A DNA stretch of 6,562 nt, from positions 1-6,562 of the forward strand of contig JAEXTE010000450.1 in the NCBI GenBank assembly GCA_023453655.1, written 5' to 3'. The translations under genes were made by a program, and so were the position numbers. Source of the stretch: Pseudomonadota bacterium. GTDB lineage: Bacteria; Pseudomonadota; Gammaproteobacteria; Xanthomonadales; Xanthomonadaceae. The notes under the pieces are model-generated. The model did not search any database. It saw nothing but the letters and a program-made list of their open reading frames with translations, and had not been told where the DNA came from. Below are positions 1-4,812 of this stretch, piece by piece (position 1 is the stretch's first letter; each line of letters begins with the position of its first letter).

Positions 1-795
1 GCCTTCAGCTTCGGCGGCCAGGCCGAGGGCATCAGCGTCGACGAGCTCACCTACCTGCACCTGCGCGCCGGACGCACGGCGCAGGGGCGCAATCTCGATC
101 CCGCGCGGTTCCTGATCGACCGCGACGAGGATGGACGCGCCGCGTCGGTGCGGATCATGCGCGGCACGCGCTTCGCCCCGGGCGACGCGCTGGGCACGGT
201 CAACGCGCAAGCGCATACCCACCTGAGCGTCGGGCCCTATGGCCACCAGCACAATGCGATCCGGCTCGGCCTGCGCAACTTCAGCGACGGGGTGCCGCCG
301 CGCATCGACCACGTCAGCCTGCTCGACAGCGCCGGCCGGCCGCTGTCGGCACGCGAAGAGGGGCGGGTGCTCGTGCCGCGCGGTGGCGGCGGCGTGCAGG
401 TGGTGGTGGATGCCTGGGACCAGGTGGACGGCAACCTGCCGCGTCGCCGCCTGGGCCTGCATCGCGTCGGCTACCAGGTGCTGCACGCCGACGGCCGCCC
501 GGTCCCCGGCTTCGAGCAGCCGGCGATGCAGCTGGACTTCTCGCGCATGCCGGCCGATCCGGGCGCGGTGAAGCTGGCTTACGCCGCGGACAGCGGCATC
601 ACCGTGCACGGCGCCGCGCGCACGCGCTTCCTGTACGTGGCCAGCAACCGCGTGCGTGGCGACGAGGCGGCGGTCGATGCCTGGCAGCCGGGCGCACTGC
701 CGCCGGGCGATTACATCGTGCGCGCGCACGGCGAGGACGCGGCCGGCAACCGCGCGACCGGCTCGACCGACCTGCCGGTGCGGATCCTGCCCTGA
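1..795 (+). CDS. M23-type peptidase-like protein with beta-sandwich tail (5' end missing)
   Basis: The reading frame is open from the first base and ends at TGA 793-795, so only the last 264 residues are present. Near residues 59-88 of the fragment the sequence runs Pro-Gly-Asp-x-Leu-Gly-x-Val-Asn, then His72-Thr-His74-Leu-Ser-Val-Gly-Pro-x-Gly. This resembles the end of the M23/LytM metallopeptidase domain, where an HxH motif supplies a zinc ligand and a catalytic histidine. The first histidine and the aspartate of the zinc site would lie upstream, outside the window. The remaining ~165 residues look like beta-rich Ig-like domains (a Val-Asp-Ala-Trp-Asp stretch, and a final Pro-Pro-Gly-Asp-Tyr ... 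Asp-Ala-Ala-Gly-Asn pattern). By family knowledge M23 proteins cut peptidoglycan cross-links in the periplasm or bind as inactive regulators. Which applies here cannot be judged without the N-terminus. The CDS itself is secure; the M23 assignment is moderate. Confidence 0.6.
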   Translation, partial: AFSFGGQAEGISVDELTYLHLRAGRTAQGRNLDPARFLIDRDEDGRAASVRIMRGTRFAPGDALGTVNAQAHTHLSVGPYGHQHNAIRLGLRNFSDGVPPRIDHVSLLDSAGRPLSAREEGRVLVPRGGGGVQVVVDAWDQVDGNLPRRRLGLHRVGYQVLHADGRPVPGFEQPAMQLDFSRMPADPGAVKLAYAADSGITVHGAARTRFLYVASNRVRGDEAAVDAWQPGALPPGDYIVRAHGEDAAGNRATGSTDLPVRILP

Positions 796-805
796 GCGGC
801 TCAGG
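791..805. terminator. Small hairpin spanning two convergent stop codons
   Basis: CCTGAG (791-796) and CTCAGG (800-805) form a perfect 6-bp stem around a 3-base CGG loop. The hairpin contains the TGA of the peptidase-like gene and the TGA of the sigma factor gene on the other strand. There is no T-tract on either side, so it is at best a weak bidirectional 3'-end structure. Confidence 0.3.
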
Positions 806-1391
806 CCGCCGCCGCGCCCAGGCCACGCTGCAGCCGGCTGAACGCGCGCCGCAGCGAGGACTTCACCGAGCCCAGCGGCATGCCCAGTTCGCTGGCGATC
901 TCGCTGTGGCTGCGCGCCTCGAGGAAGGACATGCGCACCAGCCGCGCCTGCACGGGGGGCAGGGCGGCGATGGCGCGGCCCAGGCCGAGCTGGTCGACAT
1001 AGGCCTCGGGCGCGCTGGCGCCGTCGCCGCCCTCGTGCAGCGCGGAGGCGAGGTGTTCGGGCAGCTCCTCGCCGCAGACCACGGCGCTGCCGCGGCGCAG
1101 GCTGTCGATGTGGACGTTGCGGGCGATGCGGTACAGCCAGGTGGCCGCGCCCGCGCGGCCCGGGTCGAACATGCGCGCCGCGCGCCAGGCCCGCAGCATG
1201 GATTCCTGCACCAGGTCCTCGACCCGCGCGGCGGGCGCGCCCAGGCCCAGCAGGTAGCGGTGCAGGCGCGGCGCGAAGTGCTGGTGCAGGCAGCGGAAGG
1301 CGAGGGCATCGCCGCCGGCGATGCGGCGCATCACCGCCGCCCAGTCGGGCAGGGCGGCCTGCGGCGAAGCGGTGGGCGGGTCGGCGTCCAT
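801..1391 (-). CDS. ECF-type RNA polymerase sigma factor, no adjacent anti-sigma gene
   Basis: This 196-residue protein has the two-domain layout and length of group IV (ECF) sigma factors, which direct RNA polymerase to stress or envelope promoters. Sigma region 2 covers about residues 28-100, with the typical Glu-Asp-Leu-Val-Gln-Glu core (58-63), a Thr-Trp-Leu-Tyr-Arg-Ile-Ala-Arg-Asn block (84-92) and Ile-Asp-Ser-Leu-Arg-Arg (95-100). Region 4 covers about 137-190, opening with Ala-Leu-Pro-Pro-Val-Gln and carrying a helix-turn-helix around 161-183 (Ser-Glu-Ile-Ala-Ser-Glu-Leu-Gly ... Gly-Ser-Val-Lys-Ser). A variable acidic linker joins them. The region 2 and region 4 motifs resemble the RpoE/ChrR-regulated and SigK-like ECFs (inference). 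The ATG at 1391-1389 is preceded by GGGAG (1404-1400) at 8 nt. The usual downstream anti-sigma gene is absent, because the 3' end meets the convergent peptidase-like gene after 5 bp. Confidence 0.9.
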   Translation of the reverse strand: MDADPPTASPQAALPDWAAVMRRIAGGDALAFRCLHQHFAPRLHRYLLGLGAPAARVEDLVQESMLRAWRAARMFDPGRAGAATWLYRIARNVHIDSLRRGSAVVCGEELPEHLASALHEGGDGASAPEAYVDQLGLGRAIAALPPVQARLVRMSFLEARSHSEIASELGMPLGSVKSSLRRAFSRLQRGLGAAAA

Positions 1392-1578
1392 GTGCGTGGC
1401 TCCCGGATCGGTCGGGGCAGACGCTAGACAGCGCGCTGTTACATGTTAGTCAATCGTTAAGTTGTACGAATCATGGACAAGATTCTCCGGAGTCCGGTGC
1501 ATCCGGCCGGGCCGCAGGCGCGTATGAGGCGGGGTCGTCAGCACTGACGTCGCCCTGTCCCCAATCCGGAGTTGTCCC
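1392..1578. promoter_or_regulatory. Divergent control region between sigma factor and outer-membrane protein genes
   Basis: These 187 bp separate the start codons of two divergent genes. Bases 1436-1486 form an AT-rich island, about 35% GC by my count, in an otherwise very GC-rich window, as expected for promoters. On the minus strand TTGACT (1453-1448) is a good -35 match, but the hexamer at 17-bp spacing, TGTCTA (1430-1425), is a poor -10. Next to it the minus strand carries TAACA twice with a 7-bp period (about 1448-1437). I could not settle a plus-strand promoter. The inverted repeat at 1536-1549 is listed separately. Confidence 0.6.
1536..1549. promoter_or_regulatory. Inverted repeat, candidate operator
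   Basis: CGTCAG and CTGACG form perfect 6-bp arms around a 2-base CA centre. The element ends 29 bp before the ATG of the outer-membrane protein gene. Its size and position fit a dimeric repressor site in the leader or promoter, or a short RNA hairpin. No regulator is identified. Confidence 0.35.
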
Positions 1579-2361
1579 ATGCGTACCTGGCTGATCCTCC
1601 CCGCCTCCGCCCTGCTCGCCACCTCGGTCCACGCCGCCGGCCCCGAGCCGGGGCGCCTGTCCATGTCGGTGATCGGCGGCGTCGACGTGCCGCTCAGCGG
1701 CGACGTGCACGATGGCGCCGTGGCGCCGGTGCCCGACCTCGGCCCGCTCAACCCGGCCCTGGCCGGCGTGTCGGCCGAACTGCGTATCGGTGCACGCAGC
1801 CACGACCGCATCTACGACCTCGCCGCCACCTACGGCCTGGAGTTCGCATACGCCTTCGACGAGAACCGCGAGCTGTTCGGCCAGGTGCGCCAGACGCGCG
1901 CCGGGCGGGGCAGCGTGCAGGTCGGCGGGGCCTACGTCCCGGCGCTCGATGCGGAGCTGCCGGTGTACGGCAGCTTCAGCGCCTACGAGGCGCTGTCGGC
2001 CGAGCTCGGCTACCGCTGGTACTTCGGCACCGCCGGCACCGCGCGTCCGTTCGTGGCGGCGCGCGTGGGCGCGACCCGCACCGATGCGATCAGCGCCACC
2101 TTCGAGATTCCCGATGGCGGCATCACCATCGCCGACGCGCCGTTCTTCGACTCGGGCTGGTCGCCCACCGCCGGCCTGGACGTGGGCGTGATCATCCCCG
2201 CCGGCGAAACCTTCAGCGTCACCCTGACCGGCGGCCTGCGCTACACCGGTGACCTGAAGGACGACGACAGCGCCATCGGCGGGCTGGGCCTGGGCAGCAT
2301 CAACGACACCGGCAGCCGCTTCTCGGCACCGGTCACGCTGGCCGCGCGCTGGGACTTCTGA
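1579..2361 (+). CDS. Exported outer-membrane beta-barrel-like protein
   Basis: This 260-residue protein starts with a classical signal peptide: Met-Arg, a hydrophobic core, then Val-His-Ala with likely cleavage after Ala19. The mature part is made of alternating polar/hydrophobic beta-strand-like stretches rich in Gly, Tyr and Phe (for example Glu-Leu-Gly-Tyr-Arg-Trp-Tyr-Phe-Gly). It ends in Ala-Arg-Trp-Asp-Phe, and a terminal aromatic residue is the BAM-recognised signature of outer-membrane barrels. The mature length of about 241 residues suits an 8- to 12-stranded barrel. I cannot assign a named family such as OmpA or OmpW, and no ligand or transport role can be read. The ATG is supported by GGAG at 1568-1571, 7 nt upstream. 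The gene is divergent from the ECF sigma gene and shares its control region, so it is a reasonable candidate target of that sigma factor (inference). Two hairpins follow its stop, suggesting that it is transcribed alone. Confidence 0.8.
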   Translation: MRTWLILPASALLATSVHAAGPEPGRLSMSVIGGVDVPLSGDVHDGAVAPVPDLGPLNPALAGVSAELRIGARSHDRIYDLAATYGLEFAYAFDENRELFGQVRQTRAGRGSVQVGGAYVPALDAELPVYGSFSAYEALSAELGYRWYFGTAGTARPFVAARVGATRTDAISATFEIPDGGITIADAPFFDSGWSPTAGLDVGVIIPAGETFSVTLTGGLRYTGDLKDDDSAIGGLGLGSINDTGSRFSAPVTLAARWDF

Positions 2362-2371
2362 GGCGACGGCG

Positions 2372-2395
2372 GGGTCTGCGCAAGGTCGCGGACCC
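2372..2395 (+). terminator. First hairpin after the outer-membrane protein gene
   Basis: GGGTCTGCG (2372-2380) pairs with CGCGGACCC (2387-2395) in a 9-bp stem with one G-T wobble and a 6-base loop, starting 10 bp after the stop. No T-tract follows. It shares ACCC (2392-2395) with the lower stem of the next hairpin, so that extension and this hairpin are mutually exclusive. It is probably a 3'-end stabiliser or part of a terminator. Confidence 0.45.
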
Positions 2396-2438
2396 TCATC
2401 GCGCAGGCGCGCAAGGCGCCTGCGCCGATGGTCAGGGT
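2392..2438 (+). terminator. Second, long hairpin after the outer-membrane protein gene
   Basis: The arm at 2397-2410 (CATCGCGCAGGCGC) pairs along its whole length with 2416-2430, leaving one bulged C at 2426 and a 5-base loop. The outer ACCCT (2392-2396) can also pair with AGGGT (2434-2438) across a small bulge. This is the strongest secondary structure I see in the window. It lacks a U-tract, so it is either a non-canonical terminator, an mRNA 3'-end stabiliser, or a copy of a REP-like chromosomal repeat. Confidence 0.5.
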
Positions 2439-2484
2439 GACCAACCGGCCATGCCGGCACCGATGCGATCGCGTGTGATGGCGC

Positions 2485-2501
2485 CTCCGCAGCGACCGGA
2501 G
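2485..2501 (+). promoter_or_regulatory. Ribosome-binding site that can fold into a small hairpin
   Basis: The Shine-Dalgarno GGAG (2498-2501) lies 7 nt before the ATG at 2509. CTCCG at 2485-2489 is exactly complementary to CGGAG at 2497-2501, giving a 5-bp stem with a 7-base loop that would hide the ribosome-binding site. It may be chance in GC-rich DNA. Confidence 0.3.
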
Positions 2502-2508
2502 ACATGCG

Positions 2509-3573
2509 ATGCGAGCTTCCCTGCTGGCCGCGATGCTGCTGGCCGCCGCCCCGCTGTACGCCCAGCAGACGGCCGTCACCACGCCGCCAGCCGGCGTTGC
2601 GGGACCGCCCACGCGCGTGCTGGTGCTGGGCAGCGTGCACCTGGCGCAGGAAGAGGGCGGGCCGGTGACGGCCGATGCGATCGAACCGCTGCTGCAGCGA
2701 CTGGCCCGCTTCGATCCGCAGGTGATCACCGTGGAATCGATGCCCGGCGAAACCTGCGACATGATGCGCCGGCATCCCGCGGCCTACGACGTCGAGGGCA
2801 ATCTCACTTACTGTCCGGACACGGCACCGGCGCAGGCCACCACCGGCCTCGACGTGCCCGCCGCGCTGGCGTCGGTGGAGGCGCAGCTCGCGGCCTGGCC
2901 GCAGACGCCCGCTCCCGCGCAGCGCCGGCGCCTGGCGGCGACGTTCCTGGCCGCGGGCGATCCCACCTCGGCCCTGGTGCAGTGGCTGCACCTGCCCGAA
3001 GCCGAACGCCGCACCGGCGACGGCCTCGACGATGCGCTGGTCCAGACCTTGCGCAAACGCGCGGCGTCCAGCAGCGAGAACACCGTGATCGCCGCCGCGC
3101 TGGCCGTGCGCCTGGGCCTGCAGCGCGTGTACCCGGTGGACGACCACACCGGCGACAACCTGCGTATCGAGGACGTGGACGGCTTCGCCACTGCGATCCG
3201 CGGCGCCTGGAACAGCGCGCCCCCCGAATGCGCGGCGCTGCGCGCGCGCGACCGCGAACTGCGCCAGGCGCCCGACCTGCTGGCGCTGTACCGCCACACC
3301 AACAGCGCCGCCTACCAGCGCATGCCGATGCGCTGCGATTTCGCGCTCGCGCTGGCCGAAGACTCGCCGCAGCGCTTCGGCCGCCAGTACGTTGCCGGCT
3401 GGGACCTGCGCAACCTGCGCATGGTCGCCAACATCGGCGCCACCTTCCGCGAACGTCCCGGCGCGCGCGTGCTGTCGGTCGTCGGCGCCTCGCACAAGGC
3501 CTGGTTCGACCGTCTGCTGGGGCAGCTGCAGGGCGTGGAGGTGGTCGACGCGGCGCAGGTGCTGGCCGACTGA
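2509..3573 (+). CDS. Exported DUF5694 / TraB-TIKI-like protein
   Basis: This 354-residue protein has a signal peptide: Met-Arg, an Ala/Leu-rich core, then Leu-Tyr-Ala with likely cleavage after Ala18. It should therefore act in the periplasm or outside the cell. The mature domain opens with a beta-strand running into Gly41-Ser-Val-His44, followed by Val-Glu76-Ser. Near the C-terminus it has Val-Val-Gly326-Ala-Ser-His329. Two GxxH motifs plus a glutamate are the hallmark of the TIKI/TraB/GumN superfamily, some members of which are metal-dependent proteases. The overall pattern, including [10 protein letters not shown] (208-217), matches what I recall as DUF5694. Substrate and activity are unknown. 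Four cysteines (83, 102, 241, 276) could form two disulfides. The ATG at 2509 is backed by GGAG at 2498-2501, 7 nt upstream. A 147-bp gap with hairpins separates it from the preceding gene, so it is probably its own unit. It converges on the YeaO-like gene with a 10-bp gap. Confidence 0.78.
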   Translation: MRASLLAAMLLAAAPLYAQQTAVTTPPAGVAGPPTRVLVLGSVHLAQEEGGPVTADAIEPLLQRLARFDPQVITVESMPGETCDMMRRHPAAYDVEGNLTYCPDTAPAQATTGLDVPAALASVEAQLAAWPQTPAPAQRRRLAATFLAAGDPTSALVQWLHLPEAERRTGDGLDDALVQTLRKRAASSSENTVIAAALAVRLGLQRVYPVDDHTGDNLRIEDVDGFATAIRGAWNSAPPECAALRARDRELRQAPDLLALYRHTNSAAYQRMPMRCDFALALAEDSPQRFGRQYVAGWDLRNLRMVANIGATFRERPGARVLSVVGASHKAWFDRLLGQLQGVEVVDAAQVLAD

Positions 3574-3586
3574 CGGCAGGACGTCA
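3571..3586. terminator. Short inverted repeat spanning convergent stops
   Basis: TGACG (3571-3575) and CGTCA (3582-3586) form a 5-bp stem around a 6-base loop and contain both TGA stop codons. It is short and without a T-tract, so it is weak as a terminator. Confidence 0.2.
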
Positions 3587-3931
3587 GCGCGACCGCAGCC
3601 AGTCGCGCAGCACCCGGGCGCTGTTCATCTGCGGATCGCGCGCGGCATAGACCAGGGTGGTGCGGCCCCTGCGCAGCCAGGCCTCGAGTTCGCCCACCGC
3701 GTCCGCGTTCGCCTCCAGCTCGCCGCGGTAGCGTTCGATGAAGCCGGGGAAGCGCGCGGGCTCGTGCGCGAACCACGTGCGCAGCGCCGGGCTGGGGGCG
3801 ATGTCCTTCAGCCACAGGTCCAGCGCCAGTGCCTCCTTCCTCACCCCGCGCGGCCACAGCCGTTCGACCAGGATACGCGCGCCGTCGTCGCGCGAGGGCG
3901 GCTCGTAGGCGCGCTTGAGGCGGATGTCCAT
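3584..3931 (-). CDS. yeaO: YeaO-like DUF488 family protein
   Basis: This 115-residue cytosolic protein matches the single-domain YeaO branch of DUF488 in length and pattern. It has an N-terminal Ile-Arg-Leu-Lys-Arg-Ala-Tyr-Glu, the signature [10 protein letters not shown] (20-29), a [11 protein letters not shown] stretch (37-47), the strand Thr-Leu-Val-Tyr-Ala-Ala-Arg-Asp (92-99) and Asn103 in the following loop. It ends in Leu-Arg-Asp-Trp-Leu-Arg-Ser, as E. coli YeaO does by my recollection. No enzymatic function is established for the family as far as I know. The ATG (3931-3929) is supported by GGAG on the minus strand (3942-3939), 7 nt away. It is divergent from the dehydrogenase gene, and the 84 bp between them carry a perfect palindrome, so the two may share a regulator (inference). 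Confidence 0.88.
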   Translation of the reverse strand: MDIRLKRAYEPPSRDDGARILVERLWPRGVRKEALALDLWLKDIAPSPALRTWFAHEPARFPGFIERYRGELEANADAVGELEAWLRRGRTTLVYAARDPQMNSARVLRDWLRSR

Positions 3932-3947
3932 GCGCGGGCTCCGTGGC

Positions 3948-3959
3948 TGATCGCGATCA
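3948..3959. promoter_or_regulatory. Perfect 12-bp palindrome, candidate operator
   Basis: TGATCGCGATCA is a perfect palindrome in the 84-bp region between the divergent YeaO-like and dehydrogenase genes, 16 bp from one start codon and 56 bp from the other. It sits at the edge of the only relatively AT-containing stretch there (about 3948-3970), where promoters would be expected. A dimeric regulator acting on both genes would fit, but none is encoded nearby. Confidence 0.4.
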
Positions 3960-4002
3960 ATGTACGCTCACGGCGCCGGGCCCATCATCGGCCCACCGGA
4001 CC

Positions 4003-4008
4003 AAGGAG
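4003..4008 (+). promoter_or_regulatory. Strong Shine-Dalgarno that decides the dehydrogenase start
   Basis: AAGGAG lies 7 nt before the ATG at 4016. This frame stays open upstream to at least 3392, over the opposite-strand YeaO-like gene, so the ribosome-binding site is what fixes the true start. An ATG at 4012 is closer and out of frame. Confidence 0.8.
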
Positions 4009-4015
4009 ACGATGC

Positions 4016-4756
4016 ATGGCACGGGATTTCACGGGCAAGGTGGCGATCGTCACCGGGGGCGCCTCGGGCATCGGCGCGGCGGTGTGCCGGCAGCTGGCCG
4101 CGGGCGGCGCGAAGGTGGCGGTGGCCGACTACAACCTCGACGCCGCGCAGGCGCTGGCCGGCGAGCTGGGCGAGGCGATCGCGGTGCAGGTGGACGTGGC
4201 CGACGCGGCCGCGGTGCAGCGGATGGTGGAGGCGACGGTGGAGCGTTTCGGCGCGCTGCACCTGGCGGTGAACAACGCCGGCATCGGCGGGCCCAGCCAT
4301 CCCACCGCCGAGTATCCGCTGGACGACTGGCACCGCGTCATCGACGTCAACCTGCACGGCGTGATGTATTCGATGAAGTACGAGCTGGAGGCGATGCTGG
4401 CCGCCGGCGGCGGGGCGATCGTCAACATGGCCTCGATCCTGGGCAGCGTCGGCTGGAGCGGCTCGCTGCCCTACGTGGCGGCCAAGCACGCGCTGCTGGG
4501 CATGACGAAAACCACCGCCATCGAGTACGCCACCCGCGGCATCCGCGTCACCGCCGTGGGCCCGGCCTTCATCGACACGCCGCTGCTGGAAGGCCTGGAC
4601 CGCGGCGTCTACGACGGCCTGGTCGGGCTGCATCCGGTCGGCCGGCTGGGCACGCCGGACGAGGTGGCGGCGCTGACCTGCTTCCTGCTCTCGGACGATG
4701 CCTCGTTCGTCACCGGCAGCTACCACCTGGTGGACGGCGGCTTCACCGCCCGCTGA
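4016..4756 (+). CDS. Classical short-chain dehydrogenase/reductase (SDR), NAD-type
   Basis: This 246-residue cytosolic oxidoreductase has every landmark of the classical SDR family. These are the dinucleotide motif Thr13-Gly-Gly-Ala-Ser-Gly-Ile-Gly20, an acidic Asp38 at the end of the second strand (typical of NAD rather than NADP binding), Asp60-Val61 near the adenine, and Asn86-Asn-Ala-Gly89. The catalytic set is Asn112, Ser140, Tyr153 and Lys157, in the pattern Tyr-Val-Ala-Ala-Lys. The end, [10 protein letters not shown] followed by Val-Thr-Gly-Ser-x-x-x-Val-Asp-Gly-Gly, is the usual oligomerising tail. It oxidises or reduces an alcohol/ketone substrate that the sequence cannot reveal. Annotation pipelines often label such proteins glucose 1-dehydrogenase or 3-oxoacyl-ACP reductase, but neither is supported here. 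It is divergent from the YeaO-like gene and convergent with putP, so it is probably monocistronic. Confidence 0.93.
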   Translation: MARDFTGKVAIVTGGASGIGAAVCRQLAAGGAKVAVADYNLDAAQALAGELGEAIAVQVDVADAAAVQRMVEATVERFGALHLAVNNAGIGGPSHPTAEYPLDDWHRVIDVNLHGVMYSMKYELEAMLAAGGGAIVNMASILGSVGWSGSLPYVAAKHALLGMTKTTAIEYATRGIRVTAVGPAFIDTPLLEGLDRGVYDGLVGLHPVGRLGTPDEVAALTCFLLSDDASFVTGSYHLVDGGFTAR

Positions 4757-4812
4757 GCCGCCTGCCCGCGTGCCGCCGCCGCCCGGCGCGGCGCGCGGCG
4801 TCGATCGCTCAG
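4753..4812. terminator. GC-rich inverted repeats between SDR and putP
   Basis: The 52 bp between the convergent stops hold a 6-bp stem, CGCCGC (4777-4782) with GCGGCG (4788-4793), around a 5-base loop. It is framed by CTGAGC (4753-4758) and GCTCAG (4807-4812), which contain the two TGA stops. It may act as a bidirectional 3'-end structure. It has no T-tract, and simple GC richness could explain the inner stem. Confidence 0.3.

Noticed and set aside
906..1427. Plus-strand open frame opposite the sigma factor
   Set aside because: It is composed of Ala/Gly/Gln/Val-rich low-complexity sequence without motifs, while the opposite strand encodes clear sigma regions 2 and 4.
1446..1811. Minus-strand open frame covering part of the divergent control region
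   Set aside because: It overlaps the signal peptide region of the outer-membrane protein gene in antisense, shows no recognisable motif, and would place coding sequence in the promoter island.
2465..2472. GCGATCGC palindrome
   Set aside because: It is only 8 bp and GC-rich, and occurs easily by chance in this composition. It resembles the cyanobacterial HIP1 octamer, but nothing else here suggests a cyanobacterium.
1471..3495. 674-residue minus-strand open frame opposite the outer-membrane protein and DUF5694-like genes
   Set aside because: It is antisense to two genes with signal peptides, ribosome-binding sites and family motifs. Its translation is Arg/Ala/Gly/His-rich low-complexity sequence typical of an antisense frame in GC-rich DNA.
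2451..3650. 399-residue plus-strand frame overlapping the DUF5694-like gene
   Set aside because: It is an Arg/Pro/Ala-rich out-of-frame shadow. The competing frame has a signal peptide and two GxxH motifs.
3392..4015. N-terminal extension of the SDR frame by 208 residues
   Set aside because: The extension runs across the end of the DUF5694-like gene and the whole YeaO-like gene on the other strand and has no domain. A strong AAGGAG lies 7 nt before the ATG at 4016, and the SDR motifs begin at the expected distance from that start.
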